A stretch of DNA of 64,000 bases from Pseudaminobacter soli (ex Zhang et al. 2022) (GCF_014595955.1 NZ_JABVCF010000007.1:62001-126000), one strand, 5' to 3'; positions 19,906-29,806 are shown, numbered from the stretch's first letter. The notes: generated by a model not told the origin, from the sequence alone. Translations and numbers: made by a program.

Positions 19906-20352
19906 AGCGCGATCCGGCGGGTGTTAGCCGATGTGGATAAGGGGCGGGATTTGGCACTGATGCCATCGGCCCATTGTATCGAACCCCCGGTCATCCACAA
20001 TTCACCGCGCGTTTGGATGCCGCGAGCGGCTCTGGAAAAGTGTGGGGATCAGGGAAGTTTGTGCAAGGCAAGCGATGCAACCCGGCTCGATCACCAGCTA
20101 CCTAACTACATGATTCTCCGAGAGTTCCTGGAACGATCCCCAGAGTTCTGCTGACCGAACGGCCTGCAGCGTTGGGCCACATGTGTCCCTGATTTCGAGG
20201 GTCGGCTCTGGAAAACCCGAAACCCACGATTCCAACAGAGTCGTAGAATCAGAAATTCGGTTTAGAAGGAATTGGTTTTAAGAAAGGGAGCCGGGAAAAC
20301 CGGCTCCGCCTACTGGGAAACGCATCCTGCTCGCCATCAAAGGGGCTCCTGA
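19906..20352. other. candidate chromosomal replication origin (oriC) region
   Basis: A 447-bp noncoding stretch between divergent ppsR and hemJ. It contains one perfect DnaA box, TGTGGATAA (19932-19940), one box with a single mismatch, TCATCCACA (19991-19999), and a much weaker TGTGGGGAT (20041-20049). A relatively AT-rich block follows at about 20220-20285, suitable as an unwinding element, then a hairpin. In Sinorhizobium and Caulobacter the origin lies between hemE and this ppsR-type gene, and parAB with parS follow a few kb away here. Function as origin is inference; the box count is low for a full oriC. Confidence 0.6.
20287..20307. other. GC-rich stem-loop in the hemJ leader
   Basis: Perfect 8-bp inverted repeat GGAGCCGG (20287-20294) and CCGGCTCC (20300-20307) with loop GAAAA, 45 bp before the hemJ ATG. 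A T-rich side is present only on the minus strand, from which no transcript is expected, so it is more likely a leader structure or origin-boundary element than a terminator. Confidence 0.5.
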
Positions 20353-20898
20353 ATGACAGAGAACATGAGTGGTGCAGCCAAGCGGAGCGGCAGCATGGCG
20401 GCTACCCGCGCCGTGGTTGCGATGCTTGTCCTGGCGATCGCCGTCGCCCTGCTCTTCTGGTGGAACCCGGTCGGCCACTATCTCTGGATCAAGGCAGCCC
20501 ATGTGATCGCAGTGATCTCCTGGATGGCGGGCATGCTCTATCTGCCGAGGCTGTTCGTCTATCATGCGGACGCCGAACGCGGCTCCGTCCAGTCCGAGAC
20601 CTTCAAAGTCATGGAGCGCCGCCTCTATCGCGCGATCATCAACCCCGCGATGATCGCGACCTGGGTGCTGGGACTATGGCTTGCCTGGACCGGCTTCGGT
20701 TTCTCCGGAGGCTGGCTGCACGCGAAGATCGCGGCTGTGCTGATCCTGTCGGGCGTGCACGGCTATCTCGGTGGAGCGCTTCGCAAGTTTGCTGAAGACC
20801 GGAACGACAAGCCGGCACGGCACTTTAGGATCGTCAACGAGATCCCGACGGTGCTGATGATCTTCATCGTCATCATGGTGATCGTGAAGCCGTTCTGA
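20353..20898 (+). CDS. hemJ: HemJ-type protoporphyrinogen IX oxidase
   Basis: Oxidises protoporphyrinogen IX to protoporphyrin IX in heme synthesis, replacing HemG/HemY. 181 residues with four or five membrane segments: VVAMLVLAIAVALLFWW, YLWIKAAHVIAVISWMAG (with the conserved His), AMIATWVLGLWLAWTG and a C-terminal VLMIFIVIMVIV. MLYLPRLFVYH is a family signature. The hemE gene that usually stands next to it in rhizobia is absent from this place. Confidence 0.9.
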   Translation: MTENMSGAAKRSGSMAATRAVVAMLVLAIAVALLFWWNPVGHYLWIKAAHVIAVISWMAGMLYLPRLFVYHADAERGSVQSETFKVMERRLYRAIINPAMIATWVLGLWLAWTGFGFSGGWLHAKIAAVLILSGVHGYLGGALRKFAEDRNDKPARHFRIVNEIPTVLMIFIVIMVIVKPF

Positions 20899-21056
20899 GC
20901 GGAACCGAAAAGGCGCCTTGCTCTTTTATCCTGTTGCCGCTAAATACAGGGTCCTCCTCTCCGCCACACGCTATCCGTCCATTCGTAGCTCCCGGTCGCG
21001 TCAGGCGCGCTCATCGCATCCGCCGATAGCATCCCTCTACCCGCCAAGGCCTCCTA

Positions 21057-22322
21057 ATGCAGGAAATGAAGCTTCAGGATTTCAAGAACAAGAAGCCGAT
21101 CGATCTGATCGCCTTCGCCGAATCGCTCGAGGTCGAGAACGCCAGCGTCATGCGCAAGCAGGAGCTGATGTTCGCGATCCTGAAGAAGCTCTCCTCGCAG
21201 GATGTCGAGATCATCGGCGATGGCGTCGTCGAGGTTCTCCAGGACGGGTTCGGCTTCCTGCGCTCGGCCAATGCCAACTACCTGCCGGGTCCGGACGATA
21301 TCTACATCTCCCCCTCGCAGATCCGGCGTTTTTCGCTGAAGACGGGAGACACGGTCGAGGGGCCGATCCGCAGCCCCAAGGAAGGCGAGCGCTATTTCGC
21401 GCTGCTCAAAGTCAACACCATAAATTTCGACGATCCGGAGAAGATCCGGCACAAGATCCACTTCGATAACTTGACCCCGCTCTATCCCAACGAGCGGATC
21501 AAGATGGAAGTCGACAACCCGACGACCAAGGACATCTCGCCGCGCGTGATCGATCTGGTGGCGCCGATCGGCAAGGGACAGCGCGGCCTGATCGTGGCGC
21601 CGCCGCGCACCGGTAAGACCGTCCTGCTGCAGAACATCGCGCACTCGATCACCACCAATCATCCCGAATGCTATCTGATCGTGCTCTTGATCGACGAGCG
21701 GCCGGAAGAAGTGACCGACATGCAGCGCTCCGTTAAGGGCGAGGTGATCTCCTCGACCTTCGACGAGCCGGCAGTACGGCACGTGCAGGTCGCAGAGATG
21801 GTCATCGAGAAGGCGAAGCGCCTGGTCGAGCATGGTCGTGACGTTGTCATCCTGCTCGACTCGATCACGCGTCTCGGACGCGCCTACAACACGGTCGTTC
21901 CGTCCTCCGGCAAGGTGCTGACGGGCGGTGTCGACGCCAACGCGCTGCAGCGGCCAAAGCGCTTCTTCGGCGCGGCGCGCAATATCGAAGAGGGCGGATC
22001 GCTCACCATCATCGCCACCGCGCTGATCGACACCGGCAGCCGCATGGACGAGGTGATCTTCGAAGAGTTCAAGGGCACCGGCAACTCCGAGATCGTGCTC
22101 GACCGCAAGGTGGCCGACAAGCGCATCTTCCCGGCGATGGATATCCTCAAGTCGGGTACCCGTAAGGAGGATCTGCTGGTTCCGCGGCAGGATCTGCAGA
22201 AGGTGTTCGTGCTGCGGCGCATCCTGGCGCCCATGGGCACCACCGATGCGATCGAGTTCCTCATCGACAAGTTGAAGCAGACGAAGTCGAACGGCGAGTT
22301 CTTCGATTCGATGAACACCTGA
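21057..22322 (+). CDS. rho: transcription termination factor Rho
   Basis: Hexameric RNA-dependent ATPase that terminates transcription. 421 residues: RNA-binding N-terminal domain (about 48-120, [14 protein letters not shown]), Walker A APPRTGKT (181-188), and the Q- and R-loop region [25 protein letters not shown]. The ATG at 21057 is preceded by a 158-bp leader after hemJ, where Rho autoregulation could occur but no structure stands out. Confidence 0.97.
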   Translation: MQEMKLQDFKNKKPIDLIAFAESLEVENASVMRKQELMFAILKKLSSQDVEIIGDGVVEVLQDGFGFLRSANANYLPGPDDIYISPSQIRRFSLKTGDTVEGPIRSPKEGERYFALLKVNTINFDDPEKIRHKIHFDNLTPLYPNERIKMEVDNPTTKDISPRVIDLVAPIGKGQRGLIVAPPRTGKTVLLQNIAHSITTNHPECYLIVLLIDERPEEVTDMQRSVKGEVISSTFDEPAVRHVQVAEMVIEKAKRLVEHGRDVVILLDSITRLGRAYNTVVPSSGKVLTGGVDANALQRPKRFFGAARNIEEGGSLTIIATALIDTGSRMDEVIFEEFKGTGNSEIVLDRKVADKRIFPAMDILKSGTRKEDLLVPRQDLQKVFVLRRILAPMGTTDAIEFLIDKLKQTKSNGEFFDSMNT

Positions 22323-22448
22323 GCCTTTGCTCAGCGATAGGGGGCCGAGTTCCAGGGGGAGTTAGCGGGGGCGCGATTTTCCACCAGTGATTGGTGATAG
22401 GTTGTATTGTCCCGCCCGACGGGATTGACCTATCAGGATCTGGTTCTG

Positions 22449-23765
22449 ATGTTTGCCGATACAATCGTAGCACTCTCCAGTGGCGCGCTTCCGGCCGGGG
22501 TCGCCGTCGTCCGGCTCAGCGGCCCCGCTGTAATAGACGTAGTATCCAAGCTCGTAGGATCGGTGCCGCCCCCTCGAACGGCGTGCTACGCAGCTCTGCA
22601 CCTGCCTGACGGGTCGGTCCTGGACTGCGGGCTCGTCCTTTACTTCCCTGCCCCGGCAAGTTTCACGGGGGAGGATTGCGCGGAATTCCAGCTGCATGGT
22701 GGACGTGCAGTTGTCCAAGCTCTGCTGAAGCATGTCGCCTCGCTTCCGGGTTGCAGGCTCGCCTCCGCCGGCGAATTCACACGGCGGGCTTTTCTGAACG
22801 GAAAGATGGATCTGCTGGCCGCCGAGGCTGCCGCCGATATCATATCAGCCGAGACCGAAGCACAACGCCGGTTTGCCGTCGCCAACAGCCAGGGTCGGAA
22901 CAGTGAGCTTTATGCAAGCTGGAGGACGCGGCTGTTGCGGGCTCGCGCCTTCGTGGAGGCAGAACTCGACTTCGTCGACGAAAGCGATGTGCCAGATGCC
23001 GCTGCTCAGGCGGTCTGGAGCGACATCGATGCCCTCGTCGGCGAGATAGATCGCCACATCGATGGCTTCAAGAAGGCCGAGATCGTCAGGGAGGGATTCG
23101 ACGTTGTTCTCCTCGGCGCCCCGAATGCCGGAAAATCCAGTCTGCTCAACGCTTTGGCACAACGCGAGGCAGCGATTGTCACGGATGAGCCGGGCACCAC
23201 GCGCGACCTGATCGAAGTGGTGCTCGACATCGAAGGCTCGAAAGTGCGTGTCACGGACACGGCTGGTATCCGAGATGCAACCGGAAAGGTCGAGCAACTG
23301 GGCATCCAGAGAGCTCGGGAGCGGGCGTCGCGGGCGCAGCTCGTCTTGCTTCTCGAAGATGTCGGTTTGGACTCGCCAGAAGTTGTGCTGCCTAAAGGCA
23401 AGCCATTTCTTCGGATCGGGACGAAGATCGACCTTTGCGACGGAAGGCCACCCAATGGCTACGATCATCTGGTCTCCTGCTTGACAGGGGATGGCCTGAC
23501 CGAACTTGCGCGAGCCATGGGCGATGCCGCCAAGGCCGCGGAGCCTGTGGCCGGGGAACTAATCCCATGGCGTCTGCGCCACGTGGAACTGTTGGCCGAA
23601 GCCGTCGGGCATCTCAGGAGAGCTGTGGAGGGTGAACGGCTGCCCCTGGAGCTCCGCTCGGAAGAGATGAGATTGGCAGCCAACGCACTCGGGACCATAA
23701 CAGGTTCGATCGATGTCGAGGATCTGCTCGACGTGATCTTCGGGCAGTTCTGTATCGGCAAGTGA
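22449..23765 (+). CDS. mnmE: tRNA uridine-5-carboxymethylaminomethyl modification GTPase MnmE
   Basis: With MnmG forms the complex that installs cmnm5 at wobble uridine 34. 438 residues: N-terminal folate-binding domain (about 1-120), helical domain, G domain with P-loop GAPNAGKS (223-230) and DTAG (270-273), and the C-terminal FCIGK with the catalytic cysteine. The ATG at 22449 has AGGA nine bases upstream; a TTG at 22407 is an unlikely alternative. A parS-like site overlaps its last codon. Confidence 0.96.
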   Translation: MFADTIVALSSGALPAGVAVVRLSGPAVIDVVSKLVGSVPPPRTACYAALHLPDGSVLDCGLVLYFPAPASFTGEDCAEFQLHGGRAVVQALLKHVASLPGCRLASAGEFTRRAFLNGKMDLLAAEAAADIISAETEAQRRFAVANSQGRNSELYASWRTRLLRARAFVEAELDFVDESDVPDAAAQAVWSDIDALVGEIDRHIDGFKKAEIVREGFDVVLLGAPNAGKSSLLNALAQREAAIVTDEPGTTRDLIEVVLDIEGSKVRVTDTAGIRDATGKVEQLGIQRARERASRAQLVLLLEDVGLDSPEVVLPKGKPFLRIGTKIDLCDGRPPNGYDHLVSCLTGDGLTELARAMGDAAKAAEPVAGELIPWRLRHVELLAEAVGHLRRAVEGERLPLELRSEEMRLAANALGTITGSIDVEDLLDVIFGQFCIGK

Positions 23766-23778
23766 TTCACGTGAAACA
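23763..23778. promoter_or_regulatory. parS centromere site (one mismatch)
   Basis: TGATTCACGTGAAACA matches the parS consensus TGTTTCACGTGAAACA at 15 of 16 positions. It overlaps the mnmE stop codon and the mnmE-mnmG gap, about 3.4 kb before parB. ParB is expected to nucleate here to build the segregation complex near the origin. Confidence 0.85.
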
Positions 23779-23849
23779 TGCGACTTCCGGAAAGCGGAGG
23801 AGCATTGACATCGTGTGAGCCGGACTACATGCCTCGGCAGAGGTTTGCG

Positions 23850-25712
23850 ATGAAATACGATGTTGTTGTCATAGGTGGTGGACACGCGGGCTGCGAAGCG
23901 GCAGCTGCCGCGGCACGTGCGGGCGCGAAAACGGCGCTGATAACCATGCGCCGCGACGCGGTCGGCGTGATGTCCTGCAATCCGGCGATCGGCGGGATCG
24001 GGAAGGGCCAGCTTGTCCGGGAGATCGACGCGCTCGACGGGCTGATGGGTGTCGCTGCGGATCGCGCGGGCATTCAGTTCCGCCTTCTTAACCGCCGCAA
24101 GGGTCCGGCGGTTCGGGGACCCCGAACGCAGGCCGACCGCAAGCTTTACCGCCGGGCAATCCAGGCTCTTATCGCCGAGCAGGAAAATCTCACTGTCATC
24201 GAGGGCGAAGCGACCGAACTGCGTGTCCGGGACGACCGGATCTGTGGCGTCAGAGTCGGTGACGAGGATATTGCGTGCGGCGCCGTGGTGCTCACCACCG
24301 GAACGTTCCTTCGGGGACTTATCCACATTGGGGAACGACGCATTCCTGCTGGCCGAGTGAATGAAAAGGCCTCAGTAAGCCTTTCTGATTCAATCGCAAA
24401 AATCGGCTTTACGCTGAAGCGCTTGAAAACAGGCACCCCGCCGCGTCTGGATGGCCGCACCATCGACTGGTCTGGGCTGGATCGGCAGTCAGCCGATGAA
24501 CAGCCGGTGCCGTTCTCACTGCTTACTAGCACGATAGAATGTCCTCAGATCGAGTGTGGGATCACGCGCACTACGTCTGCCACCCATGAGATCATCAGGC
24601 GGAATCTGCACCGCTCGGCAATGTATTCTGGGTCGATCGAGAGCATCGGCCCGCGCTACTGTCCCTCGATCGAGGACAAGATCGTCAAGTTTGGCGATCG
24701 GGAGGGGCACCATGTTTTTCTGGAGCCGGAGGGGCTGGACGACAACACCATTTATCCTAATGGGATATCGACATCGCTTGCCGAAGAGGTTCAAAGAGAA
24801 GTCGTGGCGTCAATACCCGGTCTTGAGCGGGCAACAATCCTGCAGCCGGGTTACGCAATAGAGTACGATCACATCGACCCCCGTGAGTTGGCGCCGACCC
24901 TCGAAACCAGGAAGGTTGCTGGCCTATTCCTGGCTGGGCAGATCAACGGCACGACCGGCTACGAGGAGGCCGCTGCACAGGGAATCCTGGCCGGGATCAA
25001 TGCGGCACGAACAGTCGGAGGCCAGAACGGAGTCATTCTCAGCCGCTCCGAAGCCTACATCGGCGTCATGATCGACGATTTGACCAGCAGGGGCGTTTCG
25101 GAGCCCTACCGGATGTTCACATCGCGCGCCGAGTTCCGTCTGTCTCTTCGTGCTGATAATGCCGATCGCAGGCTCACCCCGCTGGGGGAAAATCTCGGCA
25201 TCGTTTCGGAGCGAAGGTTGCAGGCCTATCGAGGTGCCCAGTCCGAGTTCCAGGCCGGACTAGCTCTGTTACAATCACGCGCCATGACGCCGGATGAGGC
25301 GACCCGCTACGGCCTGAACGTGAATAAGGATGGCCGGCGCAGGACTGCCTACGAACTGCTCTCCTACCCAGAGGTGACGATCCAGCGCCTTAGCGAGATC
25401 TGGCTGGAGCTTCGTTCCCTACCCGCCACGGCAGTGGACCGGCTGGAGACCGAGGCTCAGTACGCTGTCTACATGGAGCGCCAGGCAAAGGACATCGACC
25501 AACTGCGGCGCGAGGAGGCCCGCAGTATCCCGACGGCGCTGGACTACGCGACGCTGCCCGGGCTTTCGAATGAGCTCAAGCATAAGCTTTCGTTGCGGAG
25601 GCCGGGATCTTTGGCGGCGGCAGAGCGGATAGAGGGAATGACGCCGGCCGCCTTGGCAATCATAGCCGCGCGGTCGCGCGAGCTTGAGAGGCTCGACCAT
25701 GCAGGCGAATGA
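23850..25712 (+). CDS. mnmG: tRNA uridine-5-carboxymethylaminomethyl modification enzyme MnmG (GidA)
   Basis: FAD-dependent partner of MnmE. 620 residues. The dinucleotide motif [13 protein letters not shown] is at about 6-18, and GAEDLGTNR-type conserved regions such as [15 protein letters not shown] and [18 protein letters not shown] follow. I use the ATG at 23850 ([11 protein letters not shown]) preceded by AGAGG; upstream in-frame codons from 23778 are not conserved. The rsmG start lies inside its final codons. Confidence 0.96.
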   Translation: MKYDVVVIGGGHAGCEAAAAAARAGAKTALITMRRDAVGVMSCNPAIGGIGKGQLVREIDALDGLMGVAADRAGIQFRLLNRRKGPAVRGPRTQADRKLYRRAIQALIAEQENLTVIEGEATELRVRDDRICGVRVGDEDIACGAVVLTTGTFLRGLIHIGERRIPAGRVNEKASVSLSDSIAKIGFTLKRLKTGTPPRLDGRTIDWSGLDRQSADEQPVPFSLLTSTIECPQIECGITRTTSATHEIIRRNLHRSAMYSGSIESIGPRYCPSIEDKIVKFGDREGHHVFLEPEGLDDNTIYPNGISTSLAEEVQREVVASIPGLERATILQPGYAIEYDHIDPRELAPTLETRKVAGLFLAGQINGTTGYEEAAAQGILAGINAARTVGGQNGVILSRSEAYIGVMIDDLTSRGVSEPYRMFTSRAEFRLSLRADNADRRLTPLGENLGIVSERRLQAYRGAQSEFQAGLALLQSRAMTPDEATRYGLNVNKDGRRRTAYELLSYPEVTIQRLSEIWLELRSLPATAVDRLETEAQYAVYMERQAKDIDQLRREEARSIPTALDYATLPGLSNELKHKLSLRRPGSLAAAERIEGMTPAALAIIAARSRELERLDHAGE

Positions 25713-26334
25713 CGGGGGCTTGCAGGATATTGTCAAGGTCGCCGGCCATGTTTCACGTGAAACACACACAATCCTCCACAGCTTCGTAGAGGAGTTCCAG
25801 CGCTGGAACCGGGTGACCAACCTGGTCGCCCAATCGACCGTCCCCGACATCTGGAACCGCCACGTCCTCGATAGCGCCCAGCTCCTTCCGTTATCTCGCG
25901 GAGCGCTCAGGTGGCTTGATCTGGGGTCAGGGAGCGGATTCCCGGGCCTCGTTGTGGCCATTCTTCTCAGAGAGAGTCCGGGTGCTCAGGTTCACCTGGT
26001 CGAATCAAACCGCAAGAAAGCTGCATTTCTCAACCGTATCGTCGGCCTCTACGGTCTCCCGACAAAGGTCCATGCCAAGCGCATTGAGGACATCGATCGA
26101 ACTCTAGAGGCAGATGTGGTTACCGCCCGGGCGCTGACCTCTCTCCCTCAACTGCTAAGACTTGCGGAACCATGGCTGTCCACCTCTGCAATAGGGCTTT
26201 TTCATAAAGGCAGGGGATTCAAAGAGGAATTGAAAGAAAGTAGTCTGCGCTGGCGATTCGAGCTGGTAGAGCATGAGAGTGTGATTCAGAACGACAGTGT
26301 TGTTCTCGAAATCCGCAATCTTCGCCGAATCTGA
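25699..26334 (+). CDS. rsmG: 16S rRNA (guanine527-N7)-methyltransferase
   Basis: Methylates N7 of G527 in 16S rRNA using S-adenosylmethionine; loss causes low-level streptomycin resistance in other bacteria. 211 residues; SAM loop [12 protein letters not shown] and downstream [11 protein letters not shown]. The ATG at 25699 overlaps the mnmG stop by 14 bp and has a GAGAGG site. A perfect parS site is embedded in its first codons (residues HVSRETH). Confidence 0.95.
   Translation: MQANDGGLQDIVKVAGHVSRETHTILHSFVEEFQRWNRVTNLVAQSTVPDIWNRHVLDSAQLLPLSRGALRWLDLGSGSGFPGLVVAILLRESPGAQVHLVESNRKKAAFLNRIVGLYGLPTKVHAKRIEDIDRTLEADVVTARALTSLPQLLRLAEPWLSTSAIGLFHKGRGFKEELKESSLRWRFELVEHESVIQNDSVVLEIRNLRRI
25749..25764. 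promoter_or_regulatory. parS centromere site (perfect consensus)
   Basis: TGTTTCACGTGAAACA is an exact match to the bacterial parS palindrome, about 600 bp upstream of parA and 1.4 kb upstream of parB. It lies within rsmG codons 17-22, so the protein sequence there is constrained by the site. Confidence 0.95.
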
Positions 26335-26355
26335 ACGGCAAGGACGTCGTGACGC

Positions 26356-27150
26356 ATGCAGCAGACACCCAGGATCATCACCATCGCCAATCAAAAGGGC
26401 GGAGTGGGCAAGACCACGACGGCGATCAACCTCGCCACCGCACTTGCGGCTATCGGGGAACGCGTCCTGCTGGTCGATCTTGATCCGCAGGGGAACGCCA
26501 GCACTGGGCTCGGCATCGACAAGCGGGACCGGGTCACCTCGTCCTACGATGTGCTGCTCGGGGAGCTTACGGTAGAGCAGGCGGCGCTCGAGACCGCGGT
26601 GCCGAATCTCTCGATCATTCCATCGACGATGGACCTTCTCGGCGTCGAGATGGAGATCGCGAGCGTATCCGACAGGGTCCTACGCTTGCGGAACGCACTC
26701 AGGCAATCGACGCCCGAGGGCAGGTATGGCTATGTTCTCATCGACTGTCCGCCTTCCCTGAACCTGCTGACGCTGAACTCTATGGCCGCTGCGGATTCGG
26801 TGCTGGTTCCCTTGCAGTGCGAGTTCTTCGCCCTTGAGGGTCTCAGTCAGTTGCTCGACACCGTCGATCAGGTCCGGAGGACCATCAACCCCGGCCTGGC
26901 TATCCAGGGAATCGTGATGACCATGTATGACGGCCGCAACAACCTCGCCAATCAGGTGGTGGAGGATGTGAGGACGCATCTCGGCGAAAAGGTCTATCAC
27001 ACCATCATTCCGCGCAATGTGCGCGTCTCCGAGGCACCCTCATACGGCAAGCCCGCAATTCTTTATGACCTGAAGTGCCCGGGAAGTCAGGCCTATCTCC
27101 AGCTTGCATCCGAAGTGATCAGGCAGGAGCGCAGGCTTCGGGCGGCATGA
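26356..27150 (+). CDS. parA: chromosome-partitioning ATPase ParA
   Basis: Deviant Walker ATPase that positions ParB-parS complexes and so segregates origins. 264 residues; KGGVGKTT at 14-21 has the signature lysine, and VDLDPQGNAS and IDCPPSLNLL follow. It is 21 bp after rsmG, and its TGA overlaps the parB ATG (ATGA). Confidence 0.97.
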   Translation: MQQTPRIITIANQKGGVGKTTTAINLATALAAIGERVLLVDLDPQGNASTGLGIDKRDRVTSSYDVLLGELTVEQAALETAVPNLSIIPSTMDLLGVEMEIASVSDRVLRLRNALRQSTPEGRYGYVLIDCPPSLNLLTLNSMAAADSVLVPLQCEFFALEGLSQLLDTVDQVRRTINPGLAIQGIVMTMYDGRNNLANQVVEDVRTHLGEKVYHTIIPRNVRVSEAPSYGKPAILYDLKCPGSQAYLQLASEVIRQERRLRAA

Positions 27151-28049
27151 GTTCCAAATCGGCGGCGAATCCAATGAATGACGATCCTTCTCGACGGCGC
27201 CTTGGCAGAGGTCTTGCCGCGCTCATCGGCGAAATCGACAAGCCGACCACGCCACGGCAGGAGCCTGTGCAGGGCGATGCGAAGCTTCCCATCGAGCTCA
27301 TCGAGCCCAACCCGCGAAACCCGCGTCGCACTTTCGCCGATGCGGACCTCACGGATCTGGCGCAGTCTGTGAAGGAGCACGGACTGGTACAGCCCGTGGT
27401 CGTGCGGCCCTCTCCTGGCAAAGCCGGGCGGTATGAGCTCATTGCCGGCGAGAGGCGGTGGCGGGCCGCGCAGCGCGCCGGACTGGTCGAAATTCCGGCG
27501 ATCGTCCGGGAGGTTAACGACCGCACTGCGCTCGAGCTCGCAATCATCGAGAACGTCCAGCGCACGGACCTAAACGCGATCGAAGAGGCACTCGGTTACC
27601 AGCAGCTGATCGAGGATCACAACTATACCCAAGCCGACCTGGGACAGGTGATCGGAAAGAGCCGCAGCCATGTCGCCAACACGCTTCGCCTTTTGAAGCT
27701 GCCGGACGAGGTCCGAGACATGCTGGTCGACGGAGCTTTGTCGGCCGGTCACGCCCGCGCGCTCATCACTGCACCCGATCCAGCGGCGCTCGCCAGACGC
27801 ATCGTCGAGGAGGGGCTTTCGGTCCGCCAGGCGGAACTGCTTGCGCAGAAGCCGCTGGAAGTCTCCTCAGAAGCTGCGAATGTGAGCCGACCTGAGAAGG
27901 ATGCCGACACGGTTGCGCTGGAAAAGCTGCTTACCGACGTTACTGGGTTGAGGGTGGCGATCAAACACAAGGAAAAGGGCGGCGAGCTCAGGATCGCATA
28001 TAAGAGCCTGGACCAGCTAGACGACCTCTGCCGGCGGCTGAAGACTTAA
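27147..28049 (+). CDS. parB: chromosome-partitioning protein ParB
   Basis: CTP-dependent DNA clamp loaded at parS. 300 residues: N-terminal ParA-stimulating basic segment RRRLGRGLAALIGE, CTP-binding motifs around ELIAGERRWRAAQRAG, the helix-turn-helix ALGYQQLIEDHNYTQADLGQ…SRSHVANTLRLL, and a C-terminal dimerisation domain. The ATG at 27147 is coupled to parA; an ATG at 27174 is a possible alternative. It ends 18 bp from convergent holA. Confidence 0.96.
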   Translation: MSSKSAANPMNDDPSRRRLGRGLAALIGEIDKPTTPRQEPVQGDAKLPIELIEPNPRNPRRTFADADLTDLAQSVKEHGLVQPVVVRPSPGKAGRYELIAGERRWRAAQRAGLVEIPAIVREVNDRTALELAIIENVQRTDLNAIEEALGYQQLIEDHNYTQADLGQVIGKSRSHVANTLRLLKLPDEVRDMLVDGALSAGHARALITAPDPAALARRIVEEGLSVRQAELLAQKPLEVSSEAANVSRPEKDADTVALEKLLTDVTGLRVAIKHKEKGGELRIAYKSLDQLDDLCRRLKT

Positions 28050-28067
28050 TTCATCAGCGGCAGGAAT

Positions 28068-29105
28068 TCATCGTCCGCGCTTAGCCGCGATTGCGATCCG
28101 CGTCAGGGTTTCGTGCGCCAGAGCGATGGCCAGATCGGGCCGTCGCCGCGTCTCGAGAACAGTCTGCTGAACCCGGTCGAGGAACTCCGCCAGGGTGCGG
28201 CTGTTCCAGCGCTCCAGTGCGGCCTCGACCAGTTTTCGGCGGGCGAAAAAGACGGGCGGCCTCGCTGCCGCAACTGCGGAACCGGCAGTCGCTCCCGTGC
28301 TTTCCATCGCCGCCCGCATGACCTGCAAGGACAAGAGCTGGCGCTGCAGCCCCGAAAGCACAGTGTAGGCTTGGCTCGTGCCCAGCGCCTGGCGGGTGAA
28401 CGCCGTATCGAAGGCGGACAGATCGCCCGCAAGGACCGCATCGACTGCCTCATCCGCGGAGGTCGCTGAGGCGTCGCCCGTGAGGGCCCTCACGTCCTCT
28501 AGCGCGATGGAGCCGCGCCCCATCGCGAACAGTGCGAGCTTTGCCACCTCGCCCCGACTGGCCAGCCTGTCGCCGCCGAGATTCCGCCTCAGCAGCGCGC
28601 GCGCATCCTGGTCGATCGAAAGACCCGCATTGCGCAACTCGTCGTCTATGATGCCGTCCATGGCGCGGGCGTCATCAGCGTAGCAAGGCAAAGCCATCGC
28701 CGACCGCGCCGCCTCCACAACCGACCGCAGCGCGGTTCCCTTCTTCAGGTCACCGGCTTCGATCACCACGACCGCGTCAGCCGGCGGCGCTGCGCAGAGG
28801 GCCTTCATGTCCTCGGCCAGCGACTTCTGGGCCTGAGCGTTGCGTACCCACAGCAGACGCTTGCCCGAAAACATCGGGATGGTGTTGGCCTCGTCCAGCA
28901 GCCGCCCGGGCATCTTGTCGAGGTCAGCAGCATCAAGGCGCGCGACCGAGAACGGGTCGTTCAGGTCGACCCCGGCCTTTTCCGCGAACTTGGTGGCGCG
29001 CTCGGAGACAAGGCCACGATCCGGACCATAGACGAGCACGATCGACGTCCCAGCCGACTGGCGGGCAAGCCACGCGTCGACCTCATGTGCCTTGAGCTGA
29101 GCCAT
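28068..29105 (-). CDS. holA: DNA polymerase III subunit delta
   Basis: Clamp-loader wrench that opens the beta ring. 345 residues: N-terminal VYGPDRGLVSERA, central ARRLLRRNLGGDRLASRGEVAKLALF-type segment (here ARALLRRNLGGDRL) and C-terminal LEAALERWNSRTL-like helices. Rhizobial genomes usually have lptE and leuS directly upstream; here 136 noncoding bases and a metallopeptidase gene are found instead. Confidence 0.9.
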   Translation of the reverse strand: MAQLKAHEVDAWLARQSAGTSIVLVYGPDRGLVSERATKFAEKAGVDLNDPFSVARLDAADLDKMPGRLLDEANTIPMFSGKRLLWVRNAQAQKSLAEDMKALCAAPPADAVVVIEAGDLKKGTALRSVVEAARSAMALPCYADDARAMDGIIDDELRNAGLSIDQDARALLRRNLGGDRLASRGEVAKLALFAMGRGSIALEDVRALTGDASATSADEAVDAVLAGDLSAFDTAFTRQALGTSQAYTVLSGLQRQLLSLQVMRAAMESTGATAGSAVAAARPPVFFARRKLVEAALERWNSRTLAEFLDRVQQTVLETRRRPDLAIALAHETLTRIAIAAKRGR

Positions 29106-29241
29106 GGCCGCTGGTTACACCAACGCGGGCGAGACCGGAAGGCGGGCCCTGCACCGAGCCGCGAGCAATAATTGCGGAAACGTTGGGCTGATGAATTGAG
29201 CTTCGGAGGAAGCGGGTTTTCGGCGGGGAGTAGGACGATCC

Positions 29242-29664
29242 CTACTCGACGCTCGCCTCGATCTTCTCCATGTCGTCGTCGGACAGGCCGAAATGGTGGC
29301 CGATCTCGTGGATCAGCACGTGATTCACGATCGATCCTAGTGTCTCCTCGTTCTCGGCCCAGTAATCGAGGATGGCGCGGCGGTAGAGCGTCACGCGGTT
29401 CGGTCCCTCGCCGGTGGCCGGGTTCCAGCGTTCCGCAATGCCGCGGCCTTCGAATAGCCCGAGCAGGTCGAACGGCGTCTCCAGGGAGAGATCGTCCATG
29501 ATGTCCTCGGTCGGGAACTCGGCGATCTGGATGACCACTTCCCCCGTCAGCTTGCGGAATTCCTCCGGCAGATGAGCATAGGCTTCCAGCGCCAGAAGCT
29601 CGAACTCCTCGATGGAGGGCGAGTGTTGATCGTGCCAGTCGCGAGTCTGGTAGATACGGGCCAT
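29242..29664 (-). CDS. minimal zincin metallopeptidase (DUF1025 / MMP TTHA0227 type)
   Basis: A 140-residue zinc protease-like protein. The HEXXH motif is HEIGH (119-123), followed by HFGLSDDDMEKIE, the pattern of the minimal metalloprotease family whose Thermus member was solved structurally. No signal peptide, so cytoplasmic. ATG at 29664; the longer frame to 30366 overlaps imuA on the other strand and is not conserved. Substrates unknown. Confidence 0.87.
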   Translation of the reverse strand: MARIYQTRDWHDQHSPSIEEFELLALEAYAHLPEEFRKLTGEVVIQIAEFPTEDIMDDLSLETPFDLLGLFEGRGIAERWNPATGEGPNRVTLYRRAILDYWAENEETLGSIVNHVLIHEIGHHFGLSDDDMEKIEASVE

Positions 29665-29806
29665 TCTTTGTCCTTTCCGGGGCCATATAGCTTTTTGACC
29701 GCGCAGTTTCGAGGGGCTTGCGATCGGCAGGTCATTCGGGATCGTTTTGAGGAATAAATTCTTGCTGAGTCCGCTTGACTCTCCCGGGAGGCTCTGGAAT
29801 CTATGA

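Noticed and set aside
20287-20307. Rho-independent terminator
   Set aside because: The stem is perfect but the T-rich side faces the minus strand, where no gene is transcribed towards it; recorded as a leader hairpin instead.
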